Shown one piece after another: positions 63,423 through 64,000 of a stretch of DNA of 64,000 bases. The notes under the pieces are model-generated. The model was given only the letters and a program-made list of their open reading frames with translations, had not been told where the DNA came from and searched no databases. The DNA comes from Mansonella perstans (lineage: Eukaryota; Nematoda; Chromadorea; Rhabditida; Onchocercidae). Numbering within the stretch: the first letter of the stretch is position 1; each line of letters begins with the position of its first letter. The DNA lies in the NCBI GenBank assembly GCA_037074765.1, contig JBAMDO010000577.1, positions 854,560 through 918,559 of the forward strand. The letters are read 5' to 3'. The position numbers and the translations under genes are program-made.

Positions 63423-64000
63423 ATCCTGAGAATATAAATGATATTGATGAATTTTCTCAACCTATTTTTTACTTTTTTGGAAAATTTGACAGAAAAGAAA
63501 ATATTTGTAAAGTACTGAATTGAATTGATGCTAATTACTTGTTTGGGGATTTGAAATACAGAATAGTATGCAAAATAATATATACTAAATAATATTACCC
63601 AAGAAATCAGCCAAATCCCTGCTATTTTGAGAACTCTCAGAGATCAGCTAATGCAAACTGGTCATCAATGATCATTGTGTAGATACTCAAGATTTTCTGG
63701 CCAAAAACTGCAATTCTAAACAAACAAAGTAAATGAAACTTTGGCTAGCACGAAAAAAAAATCTGCTAGGAAATTTTTGAAATCTGTGGGGAAATTGAAG
63801 GTTAATTGGAATGAATTAAATTTTTTCCAAGCTTCTTTCTCTTATTGTTTAAAATAGAACAGTCCTGAACTGATGAGCAAGAGGGAAAAAAAGAAAATGG
63901 CTGGAACTTTCGTTACGTAACTTCTCCTTCTCTCCATCTCCGGGTGGTATTTGACCTGATTTTTAATATGCGCAATACAAGCAGATAGAATACACTGCGA

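Larger units (their letters stand above)
58336..64000. other. presumed blmp-1 5' region, no further gene supported
   Basis: The blmp-1 start and promoter should lie here. A GC-richer block at 60160-60300 is open on both strands for about 45 codons, with no convincing splice context. Other open stretches (61500-61690 and 62240-62427, minus) are also unsupported. Simple repeats are common: a purine tract (59690-59758), (ATTC)n (62452-62510), a CT tract (63173-63220) and a hairpin (63388-63422). Confidence 0.4.

Overview
This window looks like nuclear DNA of a nematode, most likely an AT-rich parasitic one of the filarial/spirurid type. It is strongly AT-rich, genes are split into many short exons by small GT-AG introns, and several start codons lie 0-10 nt after a 3' splice-site-like AG, as expected for spliced-leader trans-splicing. 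The blmp-1 product matches the nematode form of that protein closely. The species group is inferred from composition and gene content, not proven. Nearly all genes are invisible as long ORFs, so I rebuilt them exon by exon from splice sites, reading phase and family resemblance.

Layout. (1) 697-8423 (+): a three-C2, two-transmembrane MCTP protein; an intron holds a broken inverted copy of two of its own exons. (2) 9770-11534 (-): an atypical dual-specificity phosphatase of the DUSP14/18/21 type. (3) 11.5-23.3 kb: mostly non-coding with simple repeats; short phase-compatible exons on the minus strand (18718-21023) suggest an unrecognised gene. (4) 23291-23950 (-): a candidate four-exon small basic protein, about 300 nt downstream of (5) DMAP1 at 24254-28010 (-), an operon-like spacing. 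(6) 29324-33731 (+): an unrecognised protein with one clear transmembrane segment and three 13-residue repeats; its model has an in-frame stop or a 15-nt GT-AG gap and a probable GC-AG intron. (7) 33.7-42.0 kb: gene-poor. (8) 42579-49547 (+): a K+-dependent Na+/Ca2+ exchanger (NCKX/SLC24), preceded by a disabled duplicate of its first exon and a short satellite. (9) 49.5-52.2 kb: intergenic with a weak exon cluster. (10) 52209-58335 (-): blmp-1 (PRDM1/Blimp-1), with a PR domain carrying an insertion and five zinc fingers. (11) 58.3-64 kb: the presumed blmp-1 5' region, rich in simple repeats.

The genes are not one pathway. They are ordinary animal housekeeping and regulatory functions: membrane-contact/calcium C2 protein, phosphatase, chromatin (NuA4/SWR1) subunit, calcium exchanger and developmental transcription factor. 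I saw no mobile element with recognisable coding capacity, no rRNA or tRNA gene and no CRISPR array. The most unusual material is the pair of local exon duplications (one inverted in MCTP, one upstream of NCKX), the odd splice junctions in the unrecognised transmembrane gene, and the two minus-strand gene candidates in apparently empty sequence.
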